Of a stretch of DNA of 64,000 nucleotides, positions 46,131-57,024 are shown piece by piece. The stretch is from contig OV050032.1 of the NCBI GenBank assembly GCA_920105625.2, forward strand, positions 130,168,310 to 130,232,309, given 5' to 3'. The notes below the pieces were generated by a model. It was not told the origin of the DNA. It ran no database searches and was given only the letters and a program-made list of their open reading frames with translations. The position numbers and the translations under genes were made by a program. The stretch comes from Clusia tigrina (lineage: Eukaryota > Arthropoda > Insecta > Diptera > Clusiidae). Numbering within the stretch: the first letter of the stretch is position 1; every line of letters begins with the position of its first letter.

Positions 46131-46480
46131 TCGTCGTTTTTATTATCATCTTATTCATCATTATCATCATCATCATTATCATAGTTTTCATCATAGACAG
46201 TCCTTGAAATATTTTTTTTTATTTGCTTTAAAATAATTATCTTTTAATTTTTTTAGTTTGTTTTCATATAAATTATTATGTTTCATTTTTTTTATTTTGA
46301 TTTGATCAAAATTATTTTTTTGTGATTTCTGACTATTTGATAATTAATCATTACCATTTATGAAAGAAGCCATGTTATAATCATCGTTTTTATTATCATC
46401 TTATTCATCATCATCATCTTCATCATCATCATTATCATAGTTTTCATCATAGACAGTCCTTGAAATATTTTCTTTATTTT
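46128..46480 (+). repeat. Tandem duplication on the right side of Gypsy C
   Basis: The segment tcgtttttattatcatc ... cagtccttgaaatatttt occurs at about 46128-46210 and again at 46381-46475, with the 41695-41856-like segment between them. The simplest reading is a tandem duplication of about 250 bases of Polinton sequence associated with the insertion. Confidence 0.8.
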
Positions 46481-46643
46481 TCAAGTTTCCAATTATTTCA
46501 TTCAGAGGTTTTGTTATAGGTTGAAATGTATTTTCCAACATATTTACCCTATCTATTGCATTTGATTTGAAATATTTTAGTTTTTCTTTTAATACTGCTT
46601 TTGTCTTTACTATATCTTTTATTAGTTTATTATTTTTATTCAT
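46401..46643 (-). pseudogene. Conserved Polinton protein, N-terminal part (split by Gypsy C)
   Basis: 80 codons starting MNKNNKLIKDIVKTKAVLKE, then FQPITKPLNEII and an acidic DDDDEDDDDE run. Maverick copies of the TPG-W protein begin with the same (I)VK-R-ALK-K---LK ... F-PI--PL--L pattern, so this and 41856-40613 were one gene. The acidic run is coded by tca/tcatc repeats and is slippage-prone. Confidence 0.7.
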
Positions 46644-46689
46644 GGTGCTTCCTTGTTCCGATTTCTTCCAGCCAATGTTCTCTATTTAG

Positions 46690-46765
46690 TATCTGCTTTC
46701 AATCTGCTATCAATCCGATATTAATCTGCTTTATATCTGTTATCAATCTGCTATCGAATCTGTTC
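46690..46765 (+). repeat. Short tandem motif upstream of the split Polinton gene
   Basis: The word atctgctatcaatc and variants (atctgctttcaatc, atctgttatcaatc) recur about six times in 75 bases between the ATPase end and the start of the conserved protein. It could be a promoter or replication-related array. Confidence 0.6.
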
Positions 46766-46769
46766 TCTT

Positions 46770-47414
46770 ATAATTGAAAGAAATTGTCAAATCCTTTTCG
46801 ATATCGTCCTTTATTTATTAAATCATCCTTACTTACAACAACAAACGCAACAATCCCTACAAATCTTCATAAATTGGTTAAATTACATATAACCGATAAT
46901 ATGATCATTATATATATGCTTAACATTCATTTCATCTTGTTTAAATATAATAATCATATTTACATTATCTCGTATTAAATGTTTTGGAATTTTCGTATAT
47001 GTTTGACATAAATAAAAACAATCAATATAGTTGTGTCTACCCATTCAAAAATAATCTCTTATTGTGTTTTGTTTATCACAAATTACATCATCGTATATTA
47101 TTATGGAGTGTGGTTTAGTTTTAACTGGACTTATAACTTTTTCATTTTCCGAAAATGTAAAAAGTTTTATTCCAATATTTTGGTTGATACAAAGATTTTG
47201 AATATATGTAAATATTTTTGAAATTGAGACCGTCAGGACTTTCTATTAGACTAAGCATAATATTAGTCTTACCACAGTCTGATGGTCCTACAATAAGTGC
47301 ACGTATTGAATTTGGTAAAAGTGAACTATGAATAATTTTTAGGTTTTTCCCCTGCATATAGATATCATCAGAATTTCTTACTAAAATTTGCTTATGTTGC
47401 TTCTTTAATCGCAT
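46770..47414 (-). pseudogene. Polinton packaging ATPase (A32/FtsK-HerA type)
   Basis: The first 90 codons (47414-47142) contain SIRALIVGPSDCGKTNIML, a Walker A of form GxxxxGKT. After a frameshift near 47145 the Walker B IIIYDDVICD appears, then CQTYTKIPKHLIRDNVN and FKQDEMNVKHIYNDH, the usual Maverick ATPase order. These ATPases pump the genome into the capsid. It diverges from the PLA2 gene with an 89-base gap that should hold both promoters. More frameshifts occur toward the end. Confidence 0.87.
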
Positions 47415-47503
47415 ATTGATAACTAATATGTTTTCAAATATAAATTCTATATTATATGTAGAAAGTATCTCGTTTCGATTTGTAATGCTAACACGAATGG
47501 GTC

Positions 47504-48379
47504 TTGAGTATTTTATATAACAAAAAAATGGTTATAAACTATAACCAAAGACATACACATAATCAGATTAAAATTGGCAGAGGACTCGTAAACAACTTAA
47601 TAAACGCATTACCTTTTGAACTACATTTACCTGGTTATCAATTCTGTGGACGAGGAACAAAACTTAAAGAACGTTTAGCAAGAGGAGATAAAGGAATAAA
47701 TCCATTGGATGCGGCTTGCAAAGAGCATGATATTGCATATTCACAATCAAAAGATATAAATAAAAGACATTACGCTGACCAAATATTAGCTGAAAAAACT
47801 TGGGGATGAGTAAAATCAAAAGATAGTAATTTAAGAGAACGTGCAGACGCTTGGTTTGTAACAAACGCAATGAAGAGAAAAGTTAAATTTGGATTAGGAA
47901 TGAAAAATAACATTCGTAAAACAAGGAAATTAAAGAAAAAAAGAAGAAAGAGAAAGGCAAAAGGACATAATAAAAAATTATTTTCAACTACTATCAAACA
48001 CACCTTGAAAATCTTAAAAAAAGAAAAACCTGATAATATAAATGCTGCTATTAAAATTGCCCAAAAAGCTGTACATTCAAGTTTTAGAAAGAAAAAAAAA
48101 TCTAATATTGCTATACCGAGAGTTAATCCAGTACCAAAAATTGGTGGATTTCTTCCATTAATTTCAGTTTTAGCAGCGTTGTCTGTACTTGGTGGTTTAG
48201 CTACTGGTGGATCAGCTATTGCAAAAGCTATAAATAATATAAAAAATGGAAAGGAACAACTAACAGAGGCTACGCGTCACAATAGATACAGGATCAATTG
48301 CTATGGGTAAAGGTTTGCATCTTAAACCATATAAGAAGGGATTTGGACTTTATTACAATCAACATTCAAAAAACTTTTA
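47504..48379 (+). pseudogene. Polinton PLA2/pVI-like membrane-active protein, two lesions
   Basis: The N-terminal part has LPGYQFCGRGTKLKERLARG, then PLDAACKEHDIAYS: the calcium loop and catalytic His-Asp of a parvovirus-VP1-type phospholipase A2. The loop normally reads CGPG and here CGRG. An in-frame TGA at 47807-47809 interrupts; the frame then continues with a very basic region (KLKKKRRKRKAKGHNKK) and PKIGGFLPLISVLAALSVLG with a Gly/Ala-rich amphipathic segment. A +1 shift near 48283 precedes the AMGKGLHLKPYKKGFG tail. The second half resembles the adenovirus pVI/pX-like proteins proposed for Polintons. The expected role is breaching membranes and condensing DNA. Confidence 0.8.
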
Positions 48380-48739
48380 AAGAACCTACCCAAACGACCA
48401 CTAACAGATATAGATTTGAAAAAATATGGAAAACAACTTAATCATTTTAGAGGTGTTTTTATGCGTGATTGTTTACCTAAAAAACCATTACCTCAAGAAT
48501 GTGGTATTGTTAATTTAGATGATTCAAGCGGTCGTGGAACACATTGGGTAGCGTACTACAAAAATCACAACTATAAGGAATATTTTGATAGTTTTGGCGA
48601 CTGACAACCACCACTTGAAATAGTTAATTATTTAAAAGCCCCTATTGAATATAATTATAAACAAAAACAAAAATTCAATACTTTCAACTGTGGACATTTA
48701 TGTTTAAAATTTCTTTTTCAAAAATACAATTTCAAATAA
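48380..48739 (+). pseudogene. Polinton maturation cysteine protease (adenain-like)
   Basis: Residue order is LPKRPLTDIDLKKYGKQL, FRGVFMRDCLPKKP, then GRGTHWVAYYKN with the catalytic His, EYFDSFGD with the acidic residue, and NCGHLCLKFL with the catalytic Cys. This is the adenovirus-type protease that matures capsid proteins. An in-frame TGA at 48602-48604 separates His/Asp from Cys. There is no good ATG at the expected start, only TTA AAG AAC, so the start codon may also be mutated. It follows the PLA2 gene directly. Confidence 0.85.
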
Positions 48740-48991
48740 AAAACAAAAAAAAAAGTTTTATTTATTTAAAAAGGGAAGCTACTATTTTTTCCACTTAAAT
48801 CTTTTCAGTAAATAGAAATATATAACGAAGTGTAGTTTTCAACATTAAATTGTTATCAGAAAATACAAATATAGAATGAAGTGTACTTTTCATGCATATA
48901 GTATATACTAGCTTTAGTATAAAAGTGAGAATGTTTTCCATTGTTGGAATATTTTTCATATAATTTTCAATTGAGCAACAACTAAAAAAGA
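48740..48991 (+). promoter_or_regulatory. Intergenic gap before PolB with a direct repeat
   Basis: Two related segments, about 48808-48850 and 48858-48897, share tcag-aaata-aaatata-aa-gaagtgta-ttttca. They lie 95 bases before the PolB start and may be promoter elements. No gene. Confidence 0.4.
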
Positions 48992-51680
48992 ATGGAGCAG
49001 AATAAAAATAAATTTATTAAAAATGCTGAACAAAACCATTTAAAGGCTAACGAAGGAGTTAAAGCATGCACTAAAGATTTGTGTGCTCTTAAAAAGCAGC
49101 TTGCTAGAGCAGAAACTGTGGGCGCCAAACATCATTTAATGGATGCTATAGGAGGAGTAAAAGGTTATCGGGCTCGGTGCAAGCATCTACATTTGCATTC
49201 TGACTCCAATCTTTCGAAACGAAGAAGAAATTATACCTCAAATAGAGTTAAATGGGAAGATGTTGAGTCAACCTTTCGTAGACGGTGAGATTAATTTTAT
49301 TACTATTAACAAATGTTCTTAACTAAAAAATGTTTTTTTAATCATAGAATTCAAAGTGCGGTCATTATAAACCTTACTCATAAGGATATTAAGAGTTTCT
49401 TGGAAGATTGCTGTAAAGTTTTCAACCGTCAGATAAAGAAAATCTTAAGGGATACACCTTTCCTTAAGATAAATGGTATATTCTGCGGAGAGTTTGTAAT
49501 TAAAAAAGATGATAAACAAATTTGGGATTTAAAATATATGAATACAAAAATTCCAGTTTATCAAGAAACTAATCTGAAAATTTGGTTAGAGGAAAATGTT
49601 CGAGATGTTGTACTGAAAAAGTTGGAAGAATTCCACGAACGTGATAGTGGTTGGGCATAGTCAGCCATCTTAAACTTGAGTGTTAACATAAACAAGTTTA
49701 CTCCACAGCTTGGTTGTACATACCATTGCCGAAGGAAATTCAGAGCAAGAAAGCATGCATCAATGTAAAAAATAGTGATAATGCATGCTTTGTCTGGGCG
49801 ATAATATCAGCCCTCCATCCTGTTGAACGACATTCTGATCGAGTATCATCCTATCCTCATTACAAAGATATTTTCAATTTGCAGGGGATCCAATTTCCAA
49901 TGACAATTAAACAAATCCCTCGCTTTGAGAAACAAAATAACCTCTCTGTCAAGATCTACATCCTTAAAAAGATAAGGAAGGAACTTCTTGTGTACCCTAC
50001 ATATTTAACAAAGAATAAAAAGGAGCACCACATAAATCTGTTGATAGTGCAGAATAAATATTATGAAGCGAAAAAGGAAGATAATGATGATGATGATAAT
50101 GATGATAATGAGAAACCAATCAGATACCACTTTGTGTGGATAAAAAATTTAAGCAGCTTCTATCCAGTCAGATGTCTGCAAACACAAAAATCAAATATTT
50201 CTGTGGCCGGTGCCTCCGCTACTTCCACTCTCAAATACGACTGCAGCAGCATGTTGAAGATTGTGAAAAAGTGAGCAACTGTAAAATCAGAATGCCAACA
50301 GATGAGGAAAAATTTGTAAGCTTCAAAAATTATAAATATAAGATAATGTCTCCATTTGTGATATATGCCGATTTGGAATGTATTTTGGAGAAGACAACTT
50401 CACGAAATTCATACAGGCGCATATACCATATAGTGTCGGCTTTTATGTTCAGTGTATGTATGACCCCACGCTTTCGTTATAAAGGCTATCGTGGTGGTGA
50501 CTGTATTAAATGGTTTGTAAGGGAACTTAAGCAATTCGCTGAAGATGTTGAAACAGTATTCCTTTGCCCTCTTCCAATGGATAAATTATCCATTGAACAA
50601 AATCGAGATTTTGAATTGGCTACTACATGTCATATATGTAAAAAATCATTTAGTGATGAGAATAAAAAAGTGCTTGACCATTGTATTTATCGTGGACCGG
50701 TGCATCATCCCTTTCCTCATTTCCAATTTTAAAATCACAATTTCAAGATTTGTGCGATGATCAGTTAAGTCTGTTAACTCGTAAGGGTGTTTTAACTTAT
50801 GATTATTGTGAAGATGCTTCAAAATTTTCCGAAACCTCTTTGCCTAATGTTTCTCAATTTTTTAATAAATTGAATAATACTAGTATCAGTCAGGAAGAGT
50901 ATGCACATGCCTGCAATGTTTGGACTAAATTGAATATAAATAATTTGGGGGAATATTCAGATATGTACTTAAAGACTGACGTTCTTTTACTAGCAGATGC
51001 TTTTGAACCATTTTCTTTCAAGTTGCTATCAAACATACCGTTTAGATCCCGCTCACTATTTCACTTTACCGGGCTATACATGGGATGCTATGCTTGTATG
51101 CTTATATTGATTTAAACACAAATCTTCGAAAATTAGCCAAAAATGAATTTGAAAAAAAATCTTTTCAAACTCATGATAAATGCCATCTTTGGTAAAGCTA
51201 TGGAGAATATCCGAAAGTATAGTATTGTCAAACTGATAACAAAATGGAAGGGTCGATATGGAGCAGAGGCTCTTATTTCCAAGCCGGAATTTACAGCTTC
51301 AACCATATTCAATGAAATTCTTGTTGCTATAGAGCTAAACAAAACAGAAGTTTTCTTCAATAAGCCCATATATGCTTCCTGAATTTGGATCCAATTGTAC
51401 TATTTGCTACACTGATACAGATTCTCTTATATATGAAGTCATTTGCCCCGACTTGTATCAAATCATTAAGCGTGATTGTGCTGAACGTTTTGATACAAGC
51501 GACTACCCTATTGGCAACAGATGGGATATCCCTCACGTAAATAAAAAAAGTTCTGGGTCTCATGAAAGATGAGAATAATGGTGACATAATGACTGCATTT
51601 GTTGGTCTCAGATCAAAAATGTACGCCTACAGGTAGAGGGTAAAGATGAACAAAAAAAGTGTAAAGTCGTGAAAAGACAT
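48992..51680 (+). pseudogene. Polinton protein-primed DNA polymerase B, deleted and frameshifted
   Basis: Pieces in order: an N-terminal region from 48992 (RVKWEDVESTFRRR), then NLTHKDIKSFLEDC and GIFCGEFVIKKDD, ending HERDSGWA. From 49714 come IPLPKEIQSKKACINVKNSD and CFVWAIISALHPV. Then a CxxC finger and the exonuclease FVIYADLECILE (Exo I), DHCIYRGP, and YLKTDVLLLADAF (Exo III). Motif B KLMINAIFGKAMENIR is at 51160-51210 and motif C YTDTDSLIYE at 51410-51440. The block that should carry polymerase motif A is absent: sequence jumps from the WDAML-type segment at about 51100 to the motif-B approach at 51130, a loss of roughly 200 codons. Several frameshifts and stops add to this. It cannot replicate DNA. 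Confidence 0.9.
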
Positions 51681-51722
51681 ATAATAAAAAATACAAAATA
51701 TTCAATTTATATTAAAATATTC

Positions 51723-52061
51723 ACCACTTTGTAAATCACAAATACTGCTGCTTTGATTATAATGCTAGATGAACACACTGTTACGTTCTCTGATCTACTG
51801 TATCCGACTTTGAACAGTCTTGTCGCTTTTATAGTTTTCGAATGGTTTGTGTTGAAAATTCCACGCCATTCTCGTATTTTCTAGAATTTTCGATCCACTT
51901 CGACAGAAGTCGAGAGAATTCTTTTTAATATTACCGACAGATGGTTCTTGAATAAGCTTTTATTCGAATAGTTCGCATCTTGACTCACAGGGGGCACTCA
52001 TTCTCCAGATGGGATCCTAAAAGTATGCAATCCCGTTTCACTGATATGCAATCACGTTTCA
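51723..52061 (-). repeat. 3' LTR of element D, truncated
   Basis: 339 bases match the start of the 5' LTR (57568 downward). The last 200 or so are missing; the junction with Polinton DNA falls at attcacc/actttg. The purine-rich agcggagagcag precedes it. Confidence 0.88.
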
Positions 52062-52072
52062 CTGCTCTCCGC

Positions 52073-54196
52073 TTAATCTTGTTCGTCCCGAACAAGGATA
52101 GTACTGCAACCTTTATAAGGAGATAACCGCTCTAAATGAACGACTTTCATTTTGCTCCTGGAATTTCTCGCCAACTGGATGCGGTATACTACATCGTTGA
52201 GCCGCTTTATCACCTTATAAGGGCCTTCCCAGTGTGTTTGCAGTTTTGGCGATAATCCCTTTTTCCTTTGCGGATTATGAAGCATAACTAGCTGCCCTTC
52301 CTGAAATCCCTTGGAGTTTGCTCGTAGATCATATCTGGCTTTCATTTTATCACTCATCAGTTGTGTGCGCTTCCTGATGGTTCCATGAATTTCATTCAGC
52401 TGTCTTCGTTTGTCAGCTACATAACTGCTACATGAAACTTCCGTAGATGAGTAGGCACCGAATTTCAGATCTGCAGGTAATCTTATGTCACAACCGAAAA
52501 TAGCCTTAGCTGGTGTTGTAGATGTTGTATCGTGAGTTGCCGATCGGTATGCCATTAAGAAGAGGGGTATGTGTTGGTCCCAATCTTTCTGGTTTCTGTC
52601 CACGATTTTCCGTAGGTGTTCCTCAAGCGTACGATTAAATCTTTCAACCATTCCATCGGATTGTGGGTGCAAAGGGGTTGTACGAGTTTTACGTATGCCC
52701 ATCAATTCACTCATTTCCCTAAATATTGTTGACTCGAAATTTCTGCCTTGATCCGAGTGCAACTCGAGGGGAGCTCCGAATCTACAGATCCACTTATTGA
52801 TAAATGCATCTGCAACGGTCTTAGCTTTTTGATCGGGAATGGGGTATACTTCTGGCCATTTACTAAAATAGTCAATTACGACGAGAACATATTTGTTGCC
52901 GGAATCACTAATTGGAAACGGACCTGCTATGTCCATTGCAATACGCTCAAATGGCGCTCCCACGTTGTATAATTGCATCTTCCCCTGACTGCGACGGCTC
53001 GGTCCCTTGGCTGCTGGACAGTTTTCACAAGCACTAATCCAGTCATCTACCGATTGCTGGCAACCAACCCAATAAAATCGTGTTTTAATTTTCTCGACTG
53101 TTTTTGTTATTCCCAAATGCCCTCCGCTTGGACCACTATGGTATTCCTTGAGAATTTCGCTTATTCTTGCCTTGGGTACCACAATCAAGTTCTTCGTGGT
53201 TTTTCCATCTTCGCTCTCCCACAGGCGGAATAGGCATCCATCTTGCAGCTTTAAGCTATTCCATTGAGCCCAATATGCTTTAGTTATGGGACTTTCAGTC
53301 GAGATTTCGTTCCAATCAGGCCGTTTTCCTTCATTCTTCCTTGATACGAAATTTGTCAAATCTGGGTCATTTCGTTGTTCTTCTTTTATCTTTTCCGCTG
53401 TCCATTCATCGTCTCGTAAAACAGCCATTAAACGCACATCGACTACTCCTTCTTTCCCTTCAGCTTTAGAACAGTGCTTACATTCCATACTGCAAGGACG
53501 TCGTGATAGTGCATCAGCATTTCCGTGGTTTCCACCTCTGCGATGTTCTATTGTGAAATCGTAGCTTTGGAGTCTCTCAATCCATCTCGCAACCTGACCT
53601 TCGGGATTTTTGAACTGTAATAGCCAGCGCAGAGCAGCGTGATCCGTTCTCAACAAGAACTTTTGTCCATACAAGTACGTGTTAAAGTGCTTCACGCACT
53701 GCATAACCGCCAAAAGTTCTCTCCGTGTAACACAGTAATTTTGCTCTGGCTTTGATGAGATCTTGCTGAAGTAGGCTATTACTCTTTCATGTCCGTCAAT
53801 AACTTGCGACAGAACACCTCCAATCCCGAAGCCACTTGCATCTGTATCCAAAATAAATTTTTCGCCAGGAATTGGATACGCAAGGATTGGAGCTGTACAC
53901 AATAGCTCTTTCAATCTGTTGAATGCCTTCTCCTGTTCGCTTTTCCACTCAAAAGGACAATTTTTCCTCGTTAATGCATGCAGACTACCAGCCACGTCTG
54001 CAAAGACTGGAACAAAGCGTCTGTAATAGGTGCAAAGACCCAAGAAGCTGCGTAGCTCATGCAAACTAGTTGGTCTTGGCCACTCCCTTACTGAGTCTAT
54101 CTTATCTGGATCTGTGTGTATTCCTTCAGGTGTGACTTTATGTCCAAGGTTGACTTCTTTCTTGAAGAACGAGCATTTCTTTGCGCTCAGCTTCAA
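52073..54196 (-). pseudogene. RT C-terminal part, RNase H and integrase of element D
   Basis: An intact 707-codon stretch. RT thumb: KCSFFKKEVNLGHKVTPEGI and LRSFLGLCTYYRRFV. RNase H: FILDTDASGFGIGGVLS, RRELLAVM, LRTDHAALRWL, GNADALSRR. Integrase: HHCC finger (YHSGPSGGH ... CENC), then IAMDIAGPFP, LHSDQGRNFE and, 35 residues later, DGMVERFNRTLE (DD35E). The C-terminal GPY/F-type module is LQTHWEGPYKVIKR. No chromodomain. Catalytic residues are all present, so only upstream breaks disable it. Confidence 0.92.
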
Positions 54197-54776
54197 CCCT
54201 GAAGCTCCTAATCACATCAATACTTCTTCCAAATTCTTCAAGTGGTCCTCGAAGTCCTTTCCCATAATGATGATGTCATCTAGGTACACCAGACACGTTT
54301 TGCAGTGGAGACCTTTTAGCACATGTTGTGAAGCGTTCAAATGTAGCTGGAGCATTACACAGTCCGAATGGCATCACCAAAAATTGCCATAGTCCATCAC
54401 CGGCACTGAATGCTGTCTTTTCCTTGTCTTGTTCGTCTACTGCCACTTGCCAATATCCGCTTTGTAAATCCAGCGTTCAGAACCAATTTGAACCAGAAAG
54501 TGTGTCCAACATATCGTCGATTCGAGGCAATGGATAACTATCTTTCTTCGTTACCTCATTTAGTTTACGATAATCTACACAGAAACGTGTGGAGCCATCC
54601 TTCTTCTTGACTAATACCACTGGAGAACTCCAGGGGCTCGCTGATGGCTCTATGACATTGTTCTGATGCATTTCCTTCAGCAATACATTCACCTCTTCTC
54701 TCTTTGCCAGAGGTAATCTTCTTGACGCTTGACGAATGGGTTTGGCATCACCAGTGTAGATTGTGTGTTTCACCAT
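54197..54776 (-). pseudogene. RT N-terminal part of element D
   Basis: [40 protein letters not shown] and [14 protein letters not shown], then a TGA at 54477-54479 and [11 protein letters not shown]. The [13 protein letters not shown] segment follows. A shift at about 54330 and changes there leave the YLDD box unreadable in frame. Confidence 0.82.
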
Positions 54777-54815
54777 TTTTGTTCTTCCTTCGTGTTTACC
54801 CTTTTCAGCAAATAC

Positions 54816-55610
54816 TCACCAATGTCTTGCCAAAAGTTGGCTGGCAGTCTTCCTCTGCTCTGTGGATAAATCTTTACTCCATTCTTTCGTCAGATCGTCG
54901 AGTGCCTTTTTATCAGCTGGTATCGTCATTTTTGTGTCTCGCGGCTGGCTTTCACAGTTTACAATTGCCGAAATTGCCCGGCAATTTCCAATTATCTGTA
55001 TTTTCTCTATGGTTTTAGCGGAATTTGCAAGATTGACCACTCTTACTGGCACTATTCTGTTCTGCTGTTCTTCTAGGAGGGTTTTTCCAATTATGATGTC
55101 ATCCAGTGCAAATTTTTCATCAGTCTCTACAATCCACAACTTGTTCTTCTCCACATATCCGTCCATTTTGGCCCATATGACTGCCTCTAACTTTGCTGGG
55201 ATTTTTGTCCGCCGCGATACAATGGCTTGTCGGATACCTCCATACTTATCCTCACCAACGGATAACGGTATTTCGGTGTTCGCATACTTCAACATTCGGC
55301 ATTTCAAATTTAGGTTGAATCCATTCCGAATCATAAAATCCACACCTAAGATTAATTCGTCCACAATATCCGCAACTACGAACTCGTGCGTCACTGTTGT
55401 GGTGCCGATAGTTATTTTCCGTGTAACTTTTCCCAGTACCGGTGCATCATCTCCAGTTGCCGTACGCAATCTTATTCCCAGAAGCGGCTCGATTCCCCGA
55501 ACGAGATCCCTTCTAATTATGGAATGTGATGCACCCGTATACAATGTTACCACGATTTTTCTACCATTTACTACGCTGTCGGCAGATAGGCTGTTGATTT
55601 TCCGTGCCAT
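54816..55610 (-). pseudogene. Retropepsin-like protease of element D, active-site Asp lost
   Basis: 264 codons. The active-site motif that should read (F/V)DTGA reads TLYTGASHSIIR: Asp to Tyr. The second hallmark, ELILGVDFMIRNG, is conserved. The product would fold but not cleave the polyprotein. A stop at 54816-54818 divides it from RT in the same frame. Confidence 0.82.
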
Positions 55611-55783
55611 ATGAGAAACGAAGATTCTGGGGCTACATGTTGTGGGAGTCAGATCAAGCCCCTCGAGACTGACTCCATCTAGTTTGTCGACGGCTTTTCA
55701 ACATTTTCTGATTCCCTATTTTGGAATCTGACTTGCTTTGGAGGTCTTACCGGTGAGCGTTATCTAGAACGTTTCCGTCTCGA

Positions 55784-56985
55784 TTAGCAATTACGGGCCA
55801 TGTGTCCGACCTCTCCGCAGGTGAAGCATTTGCCCGTGAAATTTTGGCCGCTTTCGACTTGTACCTGACGGGCTCTGTATACTGGCTGGCACACGAAGGC
55901 TGCTGTCTCTGAAGTTAAAGTGCTAGCTACTGTCTCCATATATGTAGCTTTCGGATTAGTTATCTCAGAACGCTTTATCTCCGCATCGCGAATGCCATAT
56001 ACGAAGGTGTCGATCATACACCTCTCAGTGATCTCTCCTAGGTAGGCAAGATGAGCCAACCGTTCCACTTCCGCCACAAACTGTTGTAGAGACTCAACAC
56101 TCTTCTGTACCCGTGTTCGTAGCTCTACTTGGTACATCTGCTTCCGGTGTTCACTACCATACTTGCGCTGAACGGCATTCATCAAGCTTTCATAGCAGTC
56201 TTGCTCACTTTCTGAGATAGTTTGAAGCACATCAGCGGCAGCACCTTTCAACGAAACTGTTAATGCAGCCACTTTTTCGCGAGCACTCCAACCATTTGTG
56301 CTAGCGGTAGTCTCAAACTGCATTCTGAACACACTAAATGTCGTGGTTCCATAATAGGTAGGAGGCTTCAGTTTTATTGAGGATAAAGCTGGCACAGGCA
56401 ATGCACCTTCCTGCAGTAGGTGAATTCTTTGCTCTATTTGTTGCTTAAATTCGTTCTGCCTTTGTACTACAGATTTTTCAAACGATTCTTGCCGTGTCTC
56501 AATTTCACAAAACTTCCTGTCTACCATCTCGGACATTTCTTTCATTTGCTGTGAGTTCTTTTCCACTAGTTGAGTAAGTCGTATTTCACGCTGCTGTAAC
56601 TGTTCTTTGACATCCTCTTTGACTGATGCCACATTTTTTTCGACGGATGCAACACTCTTTTCAACGGATGCAACACTCTTTTCGACTGTTCGAGAATTTT
56701 GTTGTAACTGCTGCTGCATCTTTTCATCTCGCTGCTGCATATCCTGTTTGAAGGATTGCATTACCCCGATGAGTACGCTCATGCCAAATTTACCCGTGTT
56801 AGTTTCTTGCGGTGTTTCATCGTGTTTCCACATTGGAATTCATGCTCATCGACGTCTATACCCTGCTCCTCTAAAGCGCTTCTTAATCGCACCTGCAGCT
56901 CCGCTTTAAGCCCTTGTGTTTGCAAATTTAAACGCTCAAGCTCCTTCTTGAGCTGTTCCAATCTCAGTTTTTCAAATTTAACCAT
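55784..56985 (-). pseudogene. gag of element D
   Basis: The start is at 56985, MVKFEKLRLEQLKKELERLN, a SAP-like helix, then a frameshift near 56830. The main frame (56833-55784) has a coiled coil including three copies of a 7-residue repeat (VEKSVAS, VEKSVAS, VEKNVAS), a capsid domain with PPTYYGTTTFSVFRMQFE, and a zinc knuckle CFTCGEVGHMARNC at the very end. The stop after the knuckle lies between gag and protease. Confidence 0.85.
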
Positions 56986-57024
56986 TGTTTATTACAGATA
57001 CACAATCCCACTTCTGACACCAAT

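Larger units (their letters stand above)
37990..51722. mobile_element. Polinton/Maverick element relic
   Basis: The set of genes is diagnostic: double-jelly-roll major capsid, single-jelly-roll penton, retroviral-type integrase with chromodomain, FtsK/HerA-type packaging ATPase, PLA2/pVI-like protein, adenovirus-like cysteine protease and protein-primed PolB. A left arm on the minus strand (capsids, integrase, conserved protein, ATPase) diverges from a right arm on the plus strand (PLA2, protease, PolB), with the divergence point at 47415-47503. Terminal inverted repeats are not visible: the left end is lost within the capsid gene and the right end is cut by Gypsy element D. Almost all genes carry lesions. 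Gypsy element C is inserted in the left arm. Confidence 0.9.

Noticed and set aside
46401..46440. Acidic run as evidence for a host nuclear protein
   Set aside because: It is coded by tcatca repeats inside the Polinton gene and its N-terminal context matches Mavericks.
53286..53564. Plus-strand frames across 52.5-56.9 kb
   Set aside because: All are antisense shadows of the gag-pol frames of element D.
54700..55614. 283-codon plus-strand frame opposite the protease of element D
   Set aside because: Cys/Ser/Phe-rich antisense shadow; the minus strand carries a clear retropepsin.
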